DNA of 33,577 nt from Gemmobacter nectariphilus (GTDB lineage: Bacteria > Pseudomonadota > Alphaproteobacteria > Rhodobacterales > Rhodobacteraceae). How positions within the stretch are numbered: the stretch's first letter is position 1; each line of letters starts with the position of its first letter. Shown here piece by piece: positions 17,037 through 26,117 of the stretch. A program made the position numbers and the translations under genes. The DNA is taken from the NCBI GenBank assembly GCA_020721445.1, contig DYMU01000015.1:1-33577 (forward strand), given 5' to 3'. The notes below the pieces were generated by a model that was given only the letters and a program-made list of their open reading frames with translations, ran no database searches and was not told the DNA's origin.

Positions 17037-18181
17037 CGCCGTTTGGCATTGCCGCGCCGGGGCGCATCCTGTTCGGGCGCGGCGAGGCGGCAAAGGCTGT
17101 CGGGCTGATCACGGCTTACGGTCAGCGGGGGGTTGTGGTGCATGGCGCGCAGGCGGCACGGGTGGCCTGGCTGATCGACGGTTTGCAGCGGGGCGGGGCC
17201 GATGTGCTGGCGCTGTCTTGTCCGGCCGAACCGACGCTGGCCATGCTGGACCAAGCCTTGGCAGCCGCGCGGGCGCACGGCGCGCAATGGGTGGTCGGCA
17301 TCGGCGGTGGCGCAGCACTTGACCTTGGCAAGGCGGTTGCGGGGCTTGCCCCCGGCACGACCCCCGCGATGGACCATCTGGAGGTGGTTGGCCGCGGGCT
17401 GCCGCTGTCTGCCACGCCGCTGCCGTTCATCGCGATACCGACCACCAGCGGCACCGGCGCCGAGGCGACCAAGAACGCTGTCATCGGCAGTCCCGAACAC
17501 GGCCGCAAGGTCAGTGTGCGCGACGACCGGATGCTGGCGCGTCTGGCCATCGTCGACCCGGCGCTGACCGATGGTTGCCCGCGTGGGGTCACCCTTGCCT
17601 CGGGTCTGGATGCGCTGACGCAGGTGATCGAGCCCTATGTCTGCACCCGATCGACCCCGTTTACCGATGCGCTGACGCTGCCGGCGATACCGTTGGGCAT
17701 GCGTGCCCTGATGCGGTTGATGCAGGGCGAAGACCCGCAGGCGCGCGACGACCTTGCCTGGGTCAGCCTGTGTGGCGGGCTTGCGCTGGCGAATTCGGGG
17801 TTGGGGGCGGTGCATGGTTTGGCGGGGGTGATCGGCGGGCTGATCCCGGCCGCACATGGTGCGATCTGCGGCGCGCTTCTGGGCCCGGTTCTTGCGCTGA
17901 ACCGCCAACGGGCAAGCGGGCCCGCGAAGGAAAGGCTGGGCACGGTGTGCGATATGCTGGCCAAGGCTTTGGCGTCAACGCCCGACGAGGCCCCGGCCGC
18001 CCTTGCCCGCTGGGCACGGGGCGCAGGGTTGCCAAGTCTGGCCACGCTGGGCCTTGACCCCGCGCAGCACCCGACCGTGGCGGCGGCAGCGGCGGCGTCT
18101 TCGTCAATGAAGGCCAATCCGGTGGTTCTGTCGACGGCCGAACTGATCGAAGCCTTGCGCCGCGCCGACGGGTGCCCATGA
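17033..18181 (+). CDS. Iron-type (group III) alcohol dehydrogenase with a changed metal site
   Basis: The 382-residue protein belongs to the iron-containing alcohol dehydrogenases, NAD(P)-dependent enzymes acting on alcohols or aldehydes. It shows the nucleotide-binding run [17 protein letters not shown] (88-104) and [15 protein letters not shown] (136-150). By comparison with lactaldehyde reductase (Asp196, His200, His263, His277), the metal ligands fall at Asp193, Gln197, His261 and His275, so one His is Gln. Some members of the family carry DALTQ here, so this may define a subgroup. Coupling to glpK (ATGA overlap) suggests a role with glycerol or a C3 product, for example a side reaction on dihydroxyacetone or an aldehyde; the substrate is unknown. 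Confidence 0.88.
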   Translation: MTPFGIAAPGRILFGRGEAAKAVGLITAYGQRGVVVHGAQAARVAWLIDGLQRGGADVLALSCPAEPTLAMLDQALAAARAHGAQWVVGIGGGAALDLGKAVAGLAPGTTPAMDHLEVVGRGLPLSATPLPFIAIPTTSGTGAEATKNAVIGSPEHGRKVSVRDDRMLARLAIVDPALTDGCPRGVTLASGLDALTQVIEPYVCTRSTPFTDALTLPAIPLGMRALMRLMQGEDPQARDDLAWVSLCGGLALANSGLGAVHGLAGVIGGLIPAAHGAICGALLGPVLALNRQRASGPAKERLGTVCDMLAKALASTPDEAPAALARWARGAGLPSLATLGLDPAQHPTVAAAAAASSSMKANPVVLSTAELIEALRRADGCP

Positions 18182-18292
18182 CCGCGCTGCAAGTGCGCGC
18201 CGGGTGAATGCGCGTCATCGCGCCCGCGCCTGCCCCTTAAACGGCCCGTCCAAGGCTGGCGTCGCGCGGGGCAACCGGGATTGGTGTACAAC

Positions 18293-18320
18293 GAAAAACG
18301 GCGGACACAGGCCCGCCGTT
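18293..18320 (-). terminator. Intrinsic terminator of the CTERM-protein gene
   Basis: On the minus strand AACGGCGG (18320-18313), loop GCCTGTGT and CCGCCGTT (18304-18297) form an 8-base stem whose end runs into TTTTTCG. It lies 29 bases after the stop of the minus-strand gene. In the other direction it could also end the glp operon transcript, but no T-run follows on the plus strand. Confidence 0.8.
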
Positions 18321-18348
18321 CACCAATGCCGCACGTTGAAGCCCAGCC

Positions 18349-18894
18349 TTATGCGGCGCGGTTCTTGCGGCGGGCAAGGCCCAGTGCGCCGAGTGCTGTC
18401 AGCAACAGCATGCCACCGGCAGGCAGCGGGACGGCAGTGATGCTGGGCGCGATGCTGACGGTATAGCTGCCGTTGTTGAAACTTGCGGTCGACCGGACAT
18501 TGGCGATGTCTGGGGTAAAGAACGCTCTCCATCCCGCGACGCCAAGGGTGTAGCTACCCTCGGCCAAAGTGCTGATGCCACTGAACGACAGCGTTGCGGT
18601 ATTGCCCGCAGCGGTGGATGTGGCTTTCGCAAGCAAGGTGGAGCCGAAGTAGAGGCCGATGGATTCCCTGAAGTTGCTGCCCACTTTGCTGGTGATGGAA
18701 ATATCCAGCCCCGACAGTGTGAACCCCGAAGGCGCATCAAGCGAGAAATTGATGAAATCAACGGTTTTCTTTGTCAGGGTATAGTTGGCGTTTGCGCCGC
18801 CGGTCACATCGCCAAGATTATAGGTTGCCGCAGTGCTGGCCATGGTCGAGGCGACGACAAGTGCGCCGGCAATCAAAAAAGACTTAAATTTCAT
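18349..18894 (-). CDS. Secreted protein with a VPLPA-CTERM sorting domain
   Basis: The 181-residue protein starts with a signal peptide (MKFKSFLIAGALVVASTMAS) and ends with VPLPAGGMLLLTALGALGLA then RRKNRAA, the proline motif, membrane helix and basic tail of the VPLPA type of PEP-CTERM domains, which are processed by an exosortase. The middle is rich in Ser, Thr, Gly and Asn, of beta character, with no known enzyme motif. The ATG at 18894 is preferred because GTGGA lies eight bases upstream; an in-frame ATG at 18900 is too close to it. It is probably surface or matrix material. No exosortase gene is in this window. It diverges from the phytase-like gene. Confidence 0.85.
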   Translation of the reverse strand: MKFKSFLIAGALVVASTMASTAATYNLGDVTGGANANYTLTKKTVDFINFSLDAPSGFTLSGLDISITSKVGSNFRESIGLYFGSTLLAKATSTAAGNTATLSFSGISTLAEGSYTLGVAGWRAFFTPDIANVRSTASFNNGSYTVSIAPSITAVPLPAGGMLLLTALGALGLARRKNRAA

Positions 18895-19221
18895 TTTCAT
18901 ATTCCACTTCGTGAGCCTTTGGTCCCGCACGGCAAGACCAACGTGCAATTGGCACCTATGCGGACGGTGTGTAATGACTAAACCTGAAATACGTTAATAA
19001 TGAGGCTACTTCCGTCACGTCCCGGGATTTTGAACGACAGACCGTTGATTTTGGCAGTTTTCCGGCTGTGCCGTCTGATGGGTGGGCCGATCCGCCGTGT
19101 GAGGCAGCGCGCAATCGCCGCCTTGCCCGGAAGCGGACGTTTCACGCGGCCCCCTGCCTGCGCAAGGGCCGTCGCCGCACGGGGGCAGCAGTATGGGGGC
19201 TGTCGTTCACCCTTGGCCAAA
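18895..19221. other. Divergent intergenic region between CTERM gene and phytase-like gene
   Basis: This stretch holds the leader of the minus-strand gene and DNA upstream of the Pho box. A plus-strand frame starting at 19000 (101 residues) and a longer reading joined to the phytase-like gene from 19068 are rich in Arg, Pro and Ala and lack ribosome binding sites, so I treat them as chance. The bases 18970-19010 are AT-richer and could hold the CTERM promoter; I cannot name -35 and -10 with confidence. Confidence 0.4.
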
Positions 19222-19250
19222 CTGTCATACGACTGTCGCCAAGGCGTCAT
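19222..19250 (+). promoter_or_regulatory. Three-unit Pho box (PhoB binding site)
   Basis: Three direct repeats follow with an 11-base period: CTGTCAT (19222-19228), CTGTCGC (19233-19239) and GCGTCAT (19244-19250), against the PhoB consensus CTGTCAT. Ten bases after the second unit comes TATCTT (19250-19255), a possible -10 element placed as in PhoB-activated promoters where the box replaces the -35. The start codon of the phytase-like gene is about 50 bases further on. This predicts induction under phosphate limitation. Confidence 0.75.
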
Positions 19251-19301
19251 ATCTTGCCGCCATTGCTGCGCGTCAATGAAACCCTCAACAGGAATGGCCC
19301 G

Positions 19302-21470
19302 ATGATCCTTCGTCATGTCTGTCTGACCTCTGCCCTCGCCCTTGCCACCGCAATGCCTGCAAGCGCCGAGATGGTGTTCAACCGTGTCTCCAGCTTTGCC
19401 ACGCCGGGCAACATGGCGGCGGGCGAAGATCTGGCGCGCGAAACCAGCGCCGAGATCATTGCCGCGACTGAAGATGGCATGACGCTGATCTATTCCGACA
19501 GCCCCTTGGGCGTGATCGGCATGGTCGATATCACCTACCCCAAGGCGCCAAAGCCGCTGGGCAACATTGCCATGGGCGGCGAGCCGACGACGACGCAGAT
19601 CATCGGCGGCATGGCCTTTGTCGGCGTCAACACCTCGGCCGATTTCATCAACACCTCGGGCAAGCTGGTGACGGTCGATATCGCCGCCAAGGCAGTGGTG
19701 GCGGAATGTGATCTGGGCGGTCAACCGGATTCGGTGGCCAAGGCCAAGGACGGCAGCTTTATCGCCGTGGGGATTGAAAACGAGCGTGACGAAGACCTGA
19801 ATGACGGCGTGATCCCGCAGATGCCGGCTGGCTTTGTGGTGAAACTGCCGATCAAGGATGGCGCGGTCGATTGTGCCGGTCTGCAAAAGATCGAAATGAC
19901 CGGTCTGGCATCGGTTGGTGGTGATGACCCGGAGCCCGAGTTTCTGGACGTGAACGAAGCCGGTGAAATCGTCGTCACCATGCAGGAAAACAACCATATC
20001 GCGGTGATCGCGGCCGATGGCACCGTGGCCAGCCATTTCAGCGCCGGGGCGATTGATCTGGACGGGATCGACACCAAGCGCGACGGCAAACTGAACTTTA
20101 CCGGCAAGAAGGAAGGCGTGCTGCGCGAACCCGACGCCGTGAAGTGGATCGACGCCGATCATTTCGTCGTGGCCAACGAAGGCGATTACGAAGGCGGTTC
20201 GCGCAGCTTTACCATCTTCAAGAAGGATGGCACCGTTGTTTACGAATCCGGCCCCGCGCTGGAACGGGCGATTGCCGCCATCGGCCATTACCCCGAGCAC
20301 CGCTCTGGGTCGAAGGGTGCCGAGCTTGAGTCGGTTGAAGTTGCCACCTATGGCGACCAGCGCCTGCTGTTTGTTGCATCCGAACGTGGGTCGATCATCG
20401 GTGTCTATGACCTGACCGATCCTGCCGCACCGGTGCTGAAGCAACTGCTGCCGTCGGGTGTGTCGCCCGAAGGTCTGGTTGCCATTCCCGGCCGCAACCT
20501 GTTTGTCACCGCCAACGAGGTTGACCTGCGCGAAGACGGTCTGGCCCCGGCGCATGTCATGGTTTACGAGCGCGCCGAAGGCACTGCCGCCTATCCGATG
20601 ATCACCAGCGAAGGCTCTGACCCGCTGATCGGCTGGGGCGCGTTGTCGGCGCTGGCCGCTGGCGCGGAAGCCGGCCAGTTGTTTGCGGCCTCGGACAGCG
20701 TCTATGGTGCGATGCCCCGCATCTATACCATTGATGCAACCCAGACCCCGGCCCGCATCACTGCTGCGCTGGACATCACCCGGGGTGGCGACGCCGCGCA
20801 AAAGCTTGACATCGAAGGCATTGCCACCGATGGCGAAGGTGGGTTCTGGATCGCCAGCGAAGGCCGCAGCGACCGTCTGATCCCGCACGCGATCTATCAC
20901 GTCAACGACAAGGGCGAGATCAAACAGGAAATCGCGCTGCCGCCGGAACTGCTGGCGACCGAAACCCGCTTCGGCTTTGAAGGTATCACCGTCGCCGGTG
21001 ACTGGCTGTGGATGGCCGTGCAGCGTGAATGGGCCGATGATCCGAAGGGGATGGTCAAACTTGCCGCCTACAACACCAAGGAAAAGACCTGGGGTGCGGT
21101 GCATTACCCGCTGGACGCCAAGGCCGAAGGGGCCTGGATGGGCCTGTCGGAAATCACCCTGCATGGTGACTATGTCTATATCATCGAGCGGGACAACCAG
21201 ATCGCCGACAAGGCCGCCGTCAAGAAACTGTATCGCGTGAAGGCTGCCGAAATGGTTCCAGCCAAGCTGGGTGAGGCGCTGCCGGTTGTCACCAAGGAAC
21301 TGGTGCACGACTTCCTGCCCGACCTGAAATCGCTGAACGGCTACGTTGTGGACAAGGTCGAAGGCTTTGCCATCGATGCCGCCGGCACCGGCTGGGTGGT
21401 GACCGACAATGACGGCGTCGACGACTCGTCGGGCGAAACCCTGTTCTGGTCGATTGGCACCGTGCAGTAA
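19302..21470 (+). CDS. Secreted phytase-like esterase-domain protein
   Basis: From the ATG at 19302 (AGGA eight bases upstream) the protein has 722 residues and a signal peptide ending in ATAMPASA. The N-terminal two thirds repeat short beta-propeller-like segments such as GQPDSVAKAKDGSFIAVGIE, PDAVKWIDADHFVVANEGDY and VSPEGLVAIPGRNLFVTANE. The C-terminal third (from about residue 440) matches the pattern of the phytase-like esterase domain: LDIEGIATDGEGGFWIASEG, TRFGFEGITVAGDWLWMAVQ and VEGFAIDAAGTGWVVTDNDG. It probably acts on phosphoesters in the periplasm or outside. Location behind a Pho box supports a part in phosphate scavenging. Substrate is unproven; proteins of this type are also labelled alkaline phosphatase-like. 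Confidence 0.85.
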   Translation: MILRHVCLTSALALATAMPASAEMVFNRVSSFATPGNMAAGEDLARETSAEIIAATEDGMTLIYSDSPLGVIGMVDITYPKAPKPLGNIAMGGEPTTTQIIGGMAFVGVNTSADFINTSGKLVTVDIAAKAVVAECDLGGQPDSVAKAKDGSFIAVGIENERDEDLNDGVIPQMPAGFVVKLPIKDGAVDCAGLQKIEMTGLASVGGDDPEPEFLDVNEAGEIVVTMQENNHIAVIAADGTVASHFSAGAIDLDGIDTKRDGKLNFTGKKEGVLREPDAVKWIDADHFVVANEGDYEGGSRSFTIFKKDGTVVYESGPALERAIAAIGHYPEHRSGSKGAELESVEVATYGDQRLLFVASERGSIIGVYDLTDPAAPVLKQLLPSGVSPEGLVAIPGRNLFVTANEVDLREDGLAPAHVMVYERAEGTAAYPMITSEGSDPLIGWGALSALAAGAEAGQLFAASDSVYGAMPRIYTIDATQTPARITAALDITRGGDAAQKLDIEGIATDGEGGFWIASEGRSDRLIPHAIYHVNDKGEIKQEIALPPELLATETRFGFEGITVAGDWLWMAVQREWADDPKGMVKLAAYNTKEKTWGAVHYPLDAKAEGAWMGLSEITLHGDYVYIIERDNQIADKAAVKKLYRVKAAEMVPAKLGEALPVVTKELVHDFLPDLKSLNGYVVDKVEGFAIDAAGTGWVVTDNDGVDDSSGETLFWSIGTVQ

Positions 21471-21503
21471 TCGTCGCAAGCCGAAACTGTGTCGAAAATG
21501 TGG

Positions 21504-21532
21504 CCCCTGGCACCATGCCGGGGGTCTTTTTC
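21504..21532 (+). terminator. Intrinsic terminator after the phytase-like gene
   Basis: CCCCTGGC (21504-21511), loop ACCAT and GCCGGGGG (21517-21524) pair over eight bases with one G-T wobble, and TCTTTTTCG follows. It lies 33 bases after the stop codon and fits a rho-independent terminator. Confidence 0.85.
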
Positions 21533-21554
21533 GTTTTCGAACCGGTCAAGGGGC

Positions 21555-21578
21555 TTGACGGACAGGGGATCGTCCGTC
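21555..21578. promoter_or_regulatory. Inverted repeat overlapping a possible -35 element of the L,D-transpeptidase gene
   Basis: GACGGAC (21557-21563) and GTCCGTC (21572-21578) are perfect inverted 7-mers with an 8-base spacer. A TTGACG (21555-21560) resembling a -35 box overlaps the left arm. No convincing -10 is seen at 16-18 bases. It could be an operator, 36 bases before the start codon. Confidence 0.35.
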
Positions 21579-21614
21579 GCATGGTGCTTCAGAGTTCCCA
21601 ACCCAAGGTCTGCC

Positions 21615-22505
21615 GTGAATCATCTTTTTCAACGCCTTGCCGCCTTTGCCCTGCTGACCGTTCTGGCCGCATGCGGCGCGCCGACGGTGACAACCGCCCC
21701 GCCCACGGCACCGAATTATGCCGGGTTTCAGGATGGCGCTTTCTACATCGAGCCTGTCGATGCCAAACATCTGACGCCGCAGACCGTGCGCACCGAGGTG
21801 GCATACACGGGCGATGAAGCGCCGGGGACGATTGTGGTCGATATCTATGCCCGCAAGCTGTACCACGTCATGGAGGGCGGTCGCGCGACCCGCTATGGCA
21901 TTGCCGTCGGGCGCGAAGGGCTGTCGTTCCAAGGCAGCGCCACCATCGGGCGCAAGCAGGAATGGCCAAGCTGGACGCCAACTGCCAACATGATCCGCAC
22001 CCAGCCCGAGACCTATGCCGAATATGCCGGTGGTCTGCCGGGCGGGCTGATCAACCCCTTGGGCGCGCGGGCGCTGTATCTGTATCGCGGCAGCCGCGAC
22101 ACCTATTTCCGCATCCACGGCACCATCGACAACGCCTCGATCGGGCGGGCAACCAGCGCGGGCTGTATCCGTCTGTTCAACCAAGATGCCATTCATCTGT
22201 TTGAAAACGTGACACTTGGCACGCCGGTCAAGGTGCGCACCCTGGAAGAAAGCCTTGCAGCCGAGGGCCCTTACATGGACGACGCCTATGGCCGCGCCAT
22301 TACCGAGACGCCCGAGGCGATGCGGAAAAAAGAGCGTGAGGCGAAAGACGTGCTGGCGCTTGAGCAACGTGAAGCCAAGGAAAAGGCCGCCGAAGAGGCG
22401 CGGCTTGAGCGCGAGGCCGAAAAGGCCCTGCGCAAGCGGCTGGCCGATTGCCGGCGTCGGGGTCTTGACTCGGCGGCCTGCCCGCCCGCCGATGGCAGCG
22501 CCTGA
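21615..22505 (+). CDS. Lipoprotein L,D-transpeptidase (YkuD domain) with charged C-terminal tail
   Basis: The 296-residue protein makes or edits 3-3 cross-links in peptidoglycan, or ties proteins to it. I place the start at the GTG 21615 because AAGG lies seven bases upstream and a lipoprotein signal follows at once (FALLTVLAACGAP, lipobox LAAC); the frame runs back to 21489 over the preceding terminator. The YkuD domain covers about residues 65-215, with the catalytic pattern HGTIDNASIGRATSAGCIRL holding His and Cys. Residues from about 230 to 280 are a highly charged Glu/Lys/Arg/Ala coiled-coil-like stretch rarely needed for catalysis, followed by a short tail with two Cys. Confidence 0.9.
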   Translation: MNHLFQRLAAFALLTVLAACGAPTVTTAPPTAPNYAGFQDGAFYIEPVDAKHLTPQTVRTEVAYTGDEAPGTIVVDIYARKLYHVMEGGRATRYGIAVGREGLSFQGSATIGRKQEWPSWTPTANMIRTQPETYAEYAGGLPGGLINPLGARALYLYRGSRDTYFRIHGTIDNASIGRATSAGCIRLFNQDAIHLFENVTLGTPVKVRTLEESLAAEGPYMDDAYGRAITETPEAMRKKEREAKDVLALEQREAKEKAAEEARLEREAEKALRKRLADCRRRGLDSAACPPADGSA

Positions 22506-22513
22506 CCCATCGC

Positions 22514-22555
22514 CACCAGCGTGAACGTCAACGCTGCTGGGCGGCAGTTGTTTTT
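22514..22555 (+). terminator. Probable terminator after the L,D-transpeptidase gene
   Basis: CAGCGT (22517-22522) pairs with ACGCTG (22531-22536), and three further pairs form beyond a C-C mismatch. A T-rich run TTGTTTTT ends at 22555, about 12 bases past the stem, further than ideal. The remaining bases up to 22765 contain no gene that I can support. Confidence 0.5.
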
Positions 22556-22765
22556 CGGGGTATGACGGATATCCTTGGTCGCGCGGTGCAAAAGCCGGTG
22601 ATCGCCCATCGGCATTTTCATGACTGCTGAAATGGTGGGCGGTTTGTGTCTTGATGCCAACGAAATGGGCTTAGACCCCCTGATGTGCGATCCGGTTCCG
22701 GTGCGCGCAGCGTTCTGATCCGTGTGCCTGTTATGCAGGGGCATCCAGCGAAAGAAAAAGTGCTC

Positions 22766-25700
22766 ATGTCGATCAAAGCCGCTATTCACCACCTGACCCA
22801 TTACAAATATGATCGGCCGGTTACGCTTGGCCCGCAGATCATCCGCCTGCGCCCGGCACCGCACAGCCGCACACGGGTGATCTCGCATTCGCTGAAGGTC
22901 AGCCCGGGCGGGCATTTCGTGAACCACCAGCAAGACCCGTTCGGCAACTGGCAGGCGCGGTTTGTATTTCCCGAACCGGTGACCGAGTTCAAGATCGAGG
23001 TCGATCTGGTGGCAGACATGACGGTGTATAACCCGTTCGATTTCTTCGTCGAGGAAAACGCCGACACCTGGCCGTTTGAATATGCGCTGGACATGGAAGA
23101 AGATCTGGCGATCTACCGCCGGTGCGAACCCGCCGGCCCGCTGTTGCAGGCGTTTCTGGACAGCGTGCCGAAGGATACCCTGCGCACGGTTGATTTCATC
23201 GTGGCCCTGAACGCCAAGGTGGCCAATACGCTGCACTACACCATCCGCATGGAACCCGGCGTGCAGACGCCCGAGGAAACGCTGGGCGTCAAAAGCGGGT
23301 CGTGCCGCGATTCGACCTGGCTTTTGGTGCAGGCCTTGCGCCATCTTGGCTTTGCCGCGCGGTTCGTGTCGGGCTATCTGATCCAGTTGAAACCCGACCT
23401 GAAGGCGCTGGATGGCCCGTCGGGCACCGAGGTGGATTTCACCGATCTGCATGCCTGGGGCGAGGTGTTCCTGCCCGGCGCGGGCTGGATCGGGCTGGAC
23501 CCGACCAGCGGGCTGTTGGCGGGCGAAAGCCATATTCCCCTGGCCGCCACCCCGCATTACCGCAGCGCCGCCCCGATCAGCGGACGGGCCAGCTTTGCCG
23601 AGGTGGACTTTTCGTTTGACATGTCGGTGACCCGCGTCGCCGAACATCCGCGCATCACCAAGCCGTTCAGCGATGATGCCTGGGATGAGTTGAACGCGCT
23701 TGGCCACAAGGTGGATGCGGCCTTGGCGGATGGCGATGTGCGCCTGACCATGGGCGGCGAGCCGACCTTTGTGTCGATTGATGATTTTGAGGCCGAGGAG
23801 TGGAACACCGCCGCGGTTGGCCCGACCAAGCGCACGCTGGCCGACCAGTTGATCCGCCGCCTGCGCGACCGTTTCGCCCCGGGTGGGTTCCTGCATTATG
23901 GTCAGGGCAAGTGGTATCCGGGGGAAACCCTGCCGCGCTGGACGTTTTCGTTGTATTGGCGCAACGACGGCTATCCGATCTGGTCGGATGCGGCCCTGAT
24001 TGCACAGGAAGGCGCGCAGACCGGCGTCACCACCGTAGACGCGCAAAACCTGCTGGTGCAGATCGCCGAGGATCTGGCGCTGGAAACCGACTGCATTCTG
24101 CCAGCCTATGAAGACCCGGCGCAATGGTTGGTCAAAGAGGCCAACCTGCCCGACAACGTGACCCCGGCCAATTCCAAGCTGAAGGACGCCGAGGAACGCC
24201 ACCGCCTTGCCACCGTGTTCAACCGCGGGCTTACCAACCCTTCGGGTTTTGTGTTGCCGGTGCAAAGTTGGCAGGCGCAGGCTGCGGGGCGGCGCTGGCG
24301 CACCGAAAAGTGGCGCTTGCGCCGCGGGCACATGTTCCTGGTGCCGGGGGATAGCCCGGTTGGCTATCGTCTGCCGCTGGAAAGTCTGCCTTGGGTGCCT
24401 GCGTCGCAATACCCCTATATCAACCCGACTGATCCCACGGTGGACCGCCCGCCGCTGCCAGTCCCGGGGCCGGTGCCAAACGCCCCCGCCGTGTCAGAGG
24501 CGCGGCCGCAATCCCCGGCCAGCTTTACCGCCGCCAGTGCGCAAGGCGCGCAGGTGGCGCAAGGCTCACCGCTGCACGAGGTGGACGGGCATATCCGCAC
24601 CGCCTTGTCGGTGGAACCGCGCGACGGGCGGCTGTGCGTGTTCATGCCGCCAGTGGTGTCGATCGAAGACTACCTTGACCTTTTGCGCGCCGCCGAGGCT
24701 GCTGCGAAAAAGCTGGGGTTGAAGGTGCATATCGAAGGCTATGCCCCGCCGCAGGACCCGCGTCTGAACGTGATCCGCGTGGCCCCCGACCCCGGCGTGA
24801 TCGAGGTGAACGTGCATCCGTCGCGCACTTGGCAGGACTGTGTCGATATCACCACGGCGGTGTATGAGGAGGCGCGGCAAACCCGCTTGGGTGCCGACAA
24901 GTTCATGATCGACGGCAAGCATTGCGGCACGGGGGGCGGCAACCATGTTGTCGTCGGCGGGGCCACGCCGAACGACAGCCCGTTCCTGCGCCGGCCTGAC
25001 CTTTTGGCCAGCCTGATCCTGCACTGGAACCGCCATCCGTCGCTGTCTTACCTGTTTTCCGGCCTGTTCATCGGCCCCACCAGCCAGGCCCCGCGCATGG
25101 ACGAGGCCCGGCATGACAGCCTGTATGAGATGGAAATCGCGCTGTCGCAGATCCCTGCCCCCGGTCAGGGGGCGGCGCCAATGCCTTGGCTGGTGGACCG
25201 CCTGTTGCGCAACCTGCTGACCGATGTCACCGGCAACACCCACCGGGCCGAGATTTGCATCGACAAGCTGTATTCCCCCGATGGCCCCACCGGGCGGCTG
25301 GGGCTGGTCGAGTTTCGCGGTTTCGAGATGCCGCCCGACGCGCGGATGAGCTTGGCCCAGCAACTGCTGATCCGGGCGCTGATTGCGCGGTTCTGGGCCA
25401 ATCCGGCGCAGGGTGAATTGACCCGCTGGGGCACGGCCCTGCACGACCGTTTCATGCTGCCGCATCATGTTTGGCAGGATTTCCGCGATGTTCTGGCCGA
25501 CCTTGCGCAGCATGGCTTTGCCCTGCGCAAAGAGTGGTTCACCGCGCAGGCCGAGTTCCGCTTTCCGTTTTGCGGCGAGGTGAGTTACGAGGGGGTGCAT
25601 CTGGAACTGCGCCAAGCGCTGGAGCCTTGGCATGTGCTGGGTGAAACCGGGGCGATCGGCGGCACGGTGCGCTATACCGACAGTTCGACCGAACGCTTGC

Positions 25701-26110
25701 AGGTGAAGCTGTCGGCCGCCGATCCGTCGCGCTATCAGGTGCTGTGCAACGGCCGTGTGGTTCCCCTGCATGCGGCAGGGTCGGGGCAGGCGGTGGCAGG
25801 GGTGCGCTACAAGGCTTGGCAACCGGCGTCAGCGATGCACCCGGTCTTGCCGGTCGATGCACCGCTGACCTTTGATATCCATGACACATGGTCAGCGCGG
25901 GCGCTGGGGGGGTGCGTCTATCACGTCGCCCATCCGGGGGGGCGCAACTATGAAACCTTTCCGGTCAACGGCAATGAGGCCGAGGCCCGGCGTCTGGCAC
26001 GGTTCGAGGCGCATGGCCACACCCCCGGCCATGGCATGCACCCGCGCCCCGAGCGGGTGCACCCCGAGTTTCCGCTGACCCTTGACCTGCGGCGTCCAGT
26101 GGGGCTGTAG
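22766..26110 (+). CDS. Transglutaminase-like / DUF2126 fusion protein
   Basis: This 1114-residue protein joins two parts. Residues 1-270 are a bacterial transglutaminase-like module with its N-terminal beta domain and the thiol-protease triad Cys180 (SGSCRDS), His229 (DLHAWGE) and Asp245 (IGLDPTSG); such domains usually cleave or exchange amide bonds. Residues from about 300 onward are DUF2126, which I recall being grouped with glutamine synthetase-like carboxylate-amine ligases; [14 protein letters not shown] (719-732) resembles the glycine/His loop of that fold. No signal peptide is seen, so it is cytosolic. The ATG at 22766 has only a weak AAAG upstream; another frame start is at 22685. 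It ends seven bases before the next gene. The substrate is unknown. Confidence 0.9.
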   Translation: MSIKAAIHHLTHYKYDRPVTLGPQIIRLRPAPHSRTRVISHSLKVSPGGHFVNHQQDPFGNWQARFVFPEPVTEFKIEVDLVADMTVYNPFDFFVEENADTWPFEYALDMEEDLAIYRRCEPAGPLLQAFLDSVPKDTLRTVDFIVALNAKVANTLHYTIRMEPGVQTPEETLGVKSGSCRDSTWLLVQALRHLGFAARFVSGYLIQLKPDLKALDGPSGTEVDFTDLHAWGEVFLPGAGWIGLDPTSGLLAGESHIPLAATPHYRSAAPISGRASFAEVDFSFDMSVTRVAEHPRITKPFSDDAWDELNALGHKVDAALADGDVRLTMGGEPTFVSIDDFEAEEWNTAAVGPTKRTLADQLIRRLRDRFAPGGFLHYGQGKWYPGETLPRWTFSLYWRNDGYPIWSDAALIAQEGAQTGVTTVDAQNLLVQIAEDLALETDCILPAYEDPAQWLVKEANLPDNVTPANSKLKDAEERHRLATVFNRGLTNPSGFVLPVQSWQAQAAGRRWRTEKWRLRRGHMFLVPGDSPVGYRLPLESLPWVPASQYPYINPTDPTVDRPPLPVPGPVPNAPAVSEARPQSPASFTAASAQGAQVAQGSPLHEVDGHIRTALSVEPRDGRLCVFMPPVVSIEDYLDLLRAAEAAAKKLGLKVHIEGYAPPQDPRLNVIRVAPDPGVIEVNVHPSRTWQDCVDITTAVYEEARQTRLGADKFMIDGKHCGTGGGNHVVVGGATPNDSPFLRRPDLLASLILHWNRHPSLSYLFSGLFIGPTSQAPRMDEARHDSLYEMEIALSQIPAPGQGAAPMPWLVDRLLRNLLTDVTGNTHRAEICIDKLYSPDGPTGRLGLVEFRGFEMPPDARMSLAQQLLIRALIARFWANPAQGELTRWGTALHDRFMLPHHVWQDFRDVLADLAQHGFALRKEWFTAQAEFRFPFCGEVSYEGVHLELRQALEPWHVLGETGAIGGTVRYTDSSTERLQVKLSAADPSRYQVLCNGRVVPLHAAGSGQAVAGVRYKAWQPASAMHPVLPVDAPLTFDIHDTWSARALGGCVYHVAHPGGRNYETFPVNGNEAEARRLARFEAHGHTPGHGMHPRPERVHPEFPLTLDLRRPVGL

Positions 26111-26117
26111 TCCGATA

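Noticed and set aside
18978-21479. 833-residue open frame on the minus strand opposite the phytase-like gene
   Set aside because: It mirrors the high-GC codon bias of the real gene, is rich in His, Arg and Gln with no domain, and the plus-strand frame has signal peptide, domain motifs, Pho box and terminator.
22286-24409. 707-residue minus-strand frame opposite the transglutaminase/DUF2126 gene
   Set aside because: It is antisense to catalytic motifs on the plus strand and crosses a terminator-like region; a shadow of codon bias.
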